NCBI GenBank assembly: GCA_000402815.1
Contig: AQSA01000023.1
Location: 1-7,500 of the forward strand
Reading direction: 5' to 3'
Source: Candidatus Neomarinimicrobium atlanticum
GTDB taxonomy: Bacteria; Fidelibacterota; Marinisomatia; Marinisomatales; Marinisomataceae
DNA: 7,500 nucleotides
The notes below the pieces were generated by a model. That model made no database searches. It was not told the origin of the DNA and saw only the letters and a list, made by a program, of their open reading frames with translations. Positions within the stretch are counted from its first letter, which is position 1, and every line of letters starts with the position of its first letter. A program made the translations under genes and the position numbers. This document shows positions 7,046-7,500 of the stretch, piece after piece.

Positions 7046-7500
7046 ATGGGAGATTTTAGCGGTCTTATAGGAATTTTTACATTACTCTTTATTGCATTTT
7101 TATTATCTGAGAATAAAAAAAATATCAATGTAAAAACAGTTTCTCTTGGTCTTAGCTTACAATTTATTTTTGCTATTTTTATTTTAAAGACTCCTTTCGG
7201 AGCACCTATTTTTAGTTTTTTAGATCAAGCTATTACAACCTTAATTAGCTTTTCTGATTCTGGTGCTAATTTCTTATTTACATCATATATAGATGGAGTA
7301 GGTTTTCATCCAGGACTAGTTAACTTTGCTTTTAAAACCTTACCAACAATTATTTTCTTTTCTAGTCTAGTGTCAGTGCTGTATCATTTTGGAGTTATAC
7401 AGATAATGGTAAAATTTATAGCCCGCTCTATGCAAAAAACAATGGGTACGAGTGGCTCTGAAACATTAAGTGTAGCTGGAAATATTTTTTTAGGACAAAC
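7046..7500 (+). CDS. nupC: CNT-family nucleoside transporter (NupC-like), 3'-truncated by window
   Basis: The frame from ATG 7046 stays open to the window edge and encodes the first 151 residues of a polytopic membrane protein of the concentrative nucleoside transporter family, which imports nucleosides by Na+ or H+ symport. Membrane segments are visible at about 6-20, 32-47 and 99-116. The family's amphipathic region follows with VNFAFKTLPTIIFFSSLVSVLYHFG (92-116, given here only as a landmark: Phe94, Pro100, Phe104-Phe105, Tyr113). The GTSGSE loop (134-139) and GNIFLGQT (from 145) match the hairpin segment that contributes the nucleoside-binding Glu. The form GTS..E...GNIF.GQT is closer to the animal/Gram-positive CNT pattern than to E. 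coli NupC. The gene starts 5 bases after the tig stop with no convincing Shine-Dalgarno, so it is probably coupled to tig. A typical CNT has about 400 residues, so most of the gene lies beyond the window. Nucleoside specificity cannot be told. Confidence 0.93.
   Translation, partial: MGDFSGLIGIFTLLFIAFLLSENKKNINVKTVSLGLSLQFIFAIFILKTPFGAPIFSFLDQAITTLISFSDSGANFLFTSYIDGVGFHPGLVNFAFKTLPTIIFFSSLVSVLYHFGVIQIMVKFIARSMQKTMGTSGSETLSVAGNIFLGQ

Noticed and set aside
1..7500. CRISPR array, tRNA/rRNA, insertion sequence, attachment site, toxin-antitoxin or defence genes
   Set aside because: I found no regularly spaced repeats, no cloverleaf-like segment, and no transposase or integrase motifs. The only non-coding stretch longer than 10 bases is 5202-5317, which is accounted for by the terminator and palindrome.

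Overview
The window is AT-rich (about one third G+C by eye) bacterial DNA. It is densely coded, with every gene on the + strand. Shine-Dalgarno sites, short intergenic gaps and A/T-ending codons fit a streamlined free-living bacterium. The trigger factor has a degenerate middle domain containing a 'DFQEVDESG...IIGKK' stretch. From memory this resembles trigger factors of the Fibrobacteres-Chlorobi-Bacteroidetes superphylum, especially marine Marinimicrobia/SAR406. That assignment is an inference of moderate to low confidence.

Layout. Positions 1-5201 hold a tight three-gene fatty-acid beta-oxidation operon. It encodes a FadE/YusJ-type acyl-CoA dehydrogenase (5' end cut by the window), a thiolase (FadA/YusK type) and a two-domain 3-hydroxyacyl-CoA dehydrogenase/enoyl-CoA hydratase (FadN/YusL type). 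Together they supply all four steps of the cycle: oxidation, hydration, second oxidation and thiolysis. The gaps are 9 and 5 bases, so co-transcription is very likely. A hairpin followed by a T-rich run at about 5209-5245 is a good candidate for the operon terminator.

Positions 5202-5317 are non-coding. They hold this terminator and then a perfect 10-base inverted repeat just upstream of the next ribosome binding site. A second unit follows: a small uncharacterised 143-residue protein, a divergent trigger-factor chaperone starting 2 bases after its stop, and the first 151 codons of a CNT/NupC-family nucleoside transporter starting 5 bases after the chaperone's stop and running off the window.

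The first unit is a conventional catabolic operon. The less ordinary material is in the second unit: an unknown small protein coupled to a trigger factor that has lost most recognisable prolyl-isomerase motifs, linked to a nucleoside transporter rather than to clpP/clpX. I saw no mobile element, CRISPR array, RNA gene or clear sign of a new defence or biosynthetic system.
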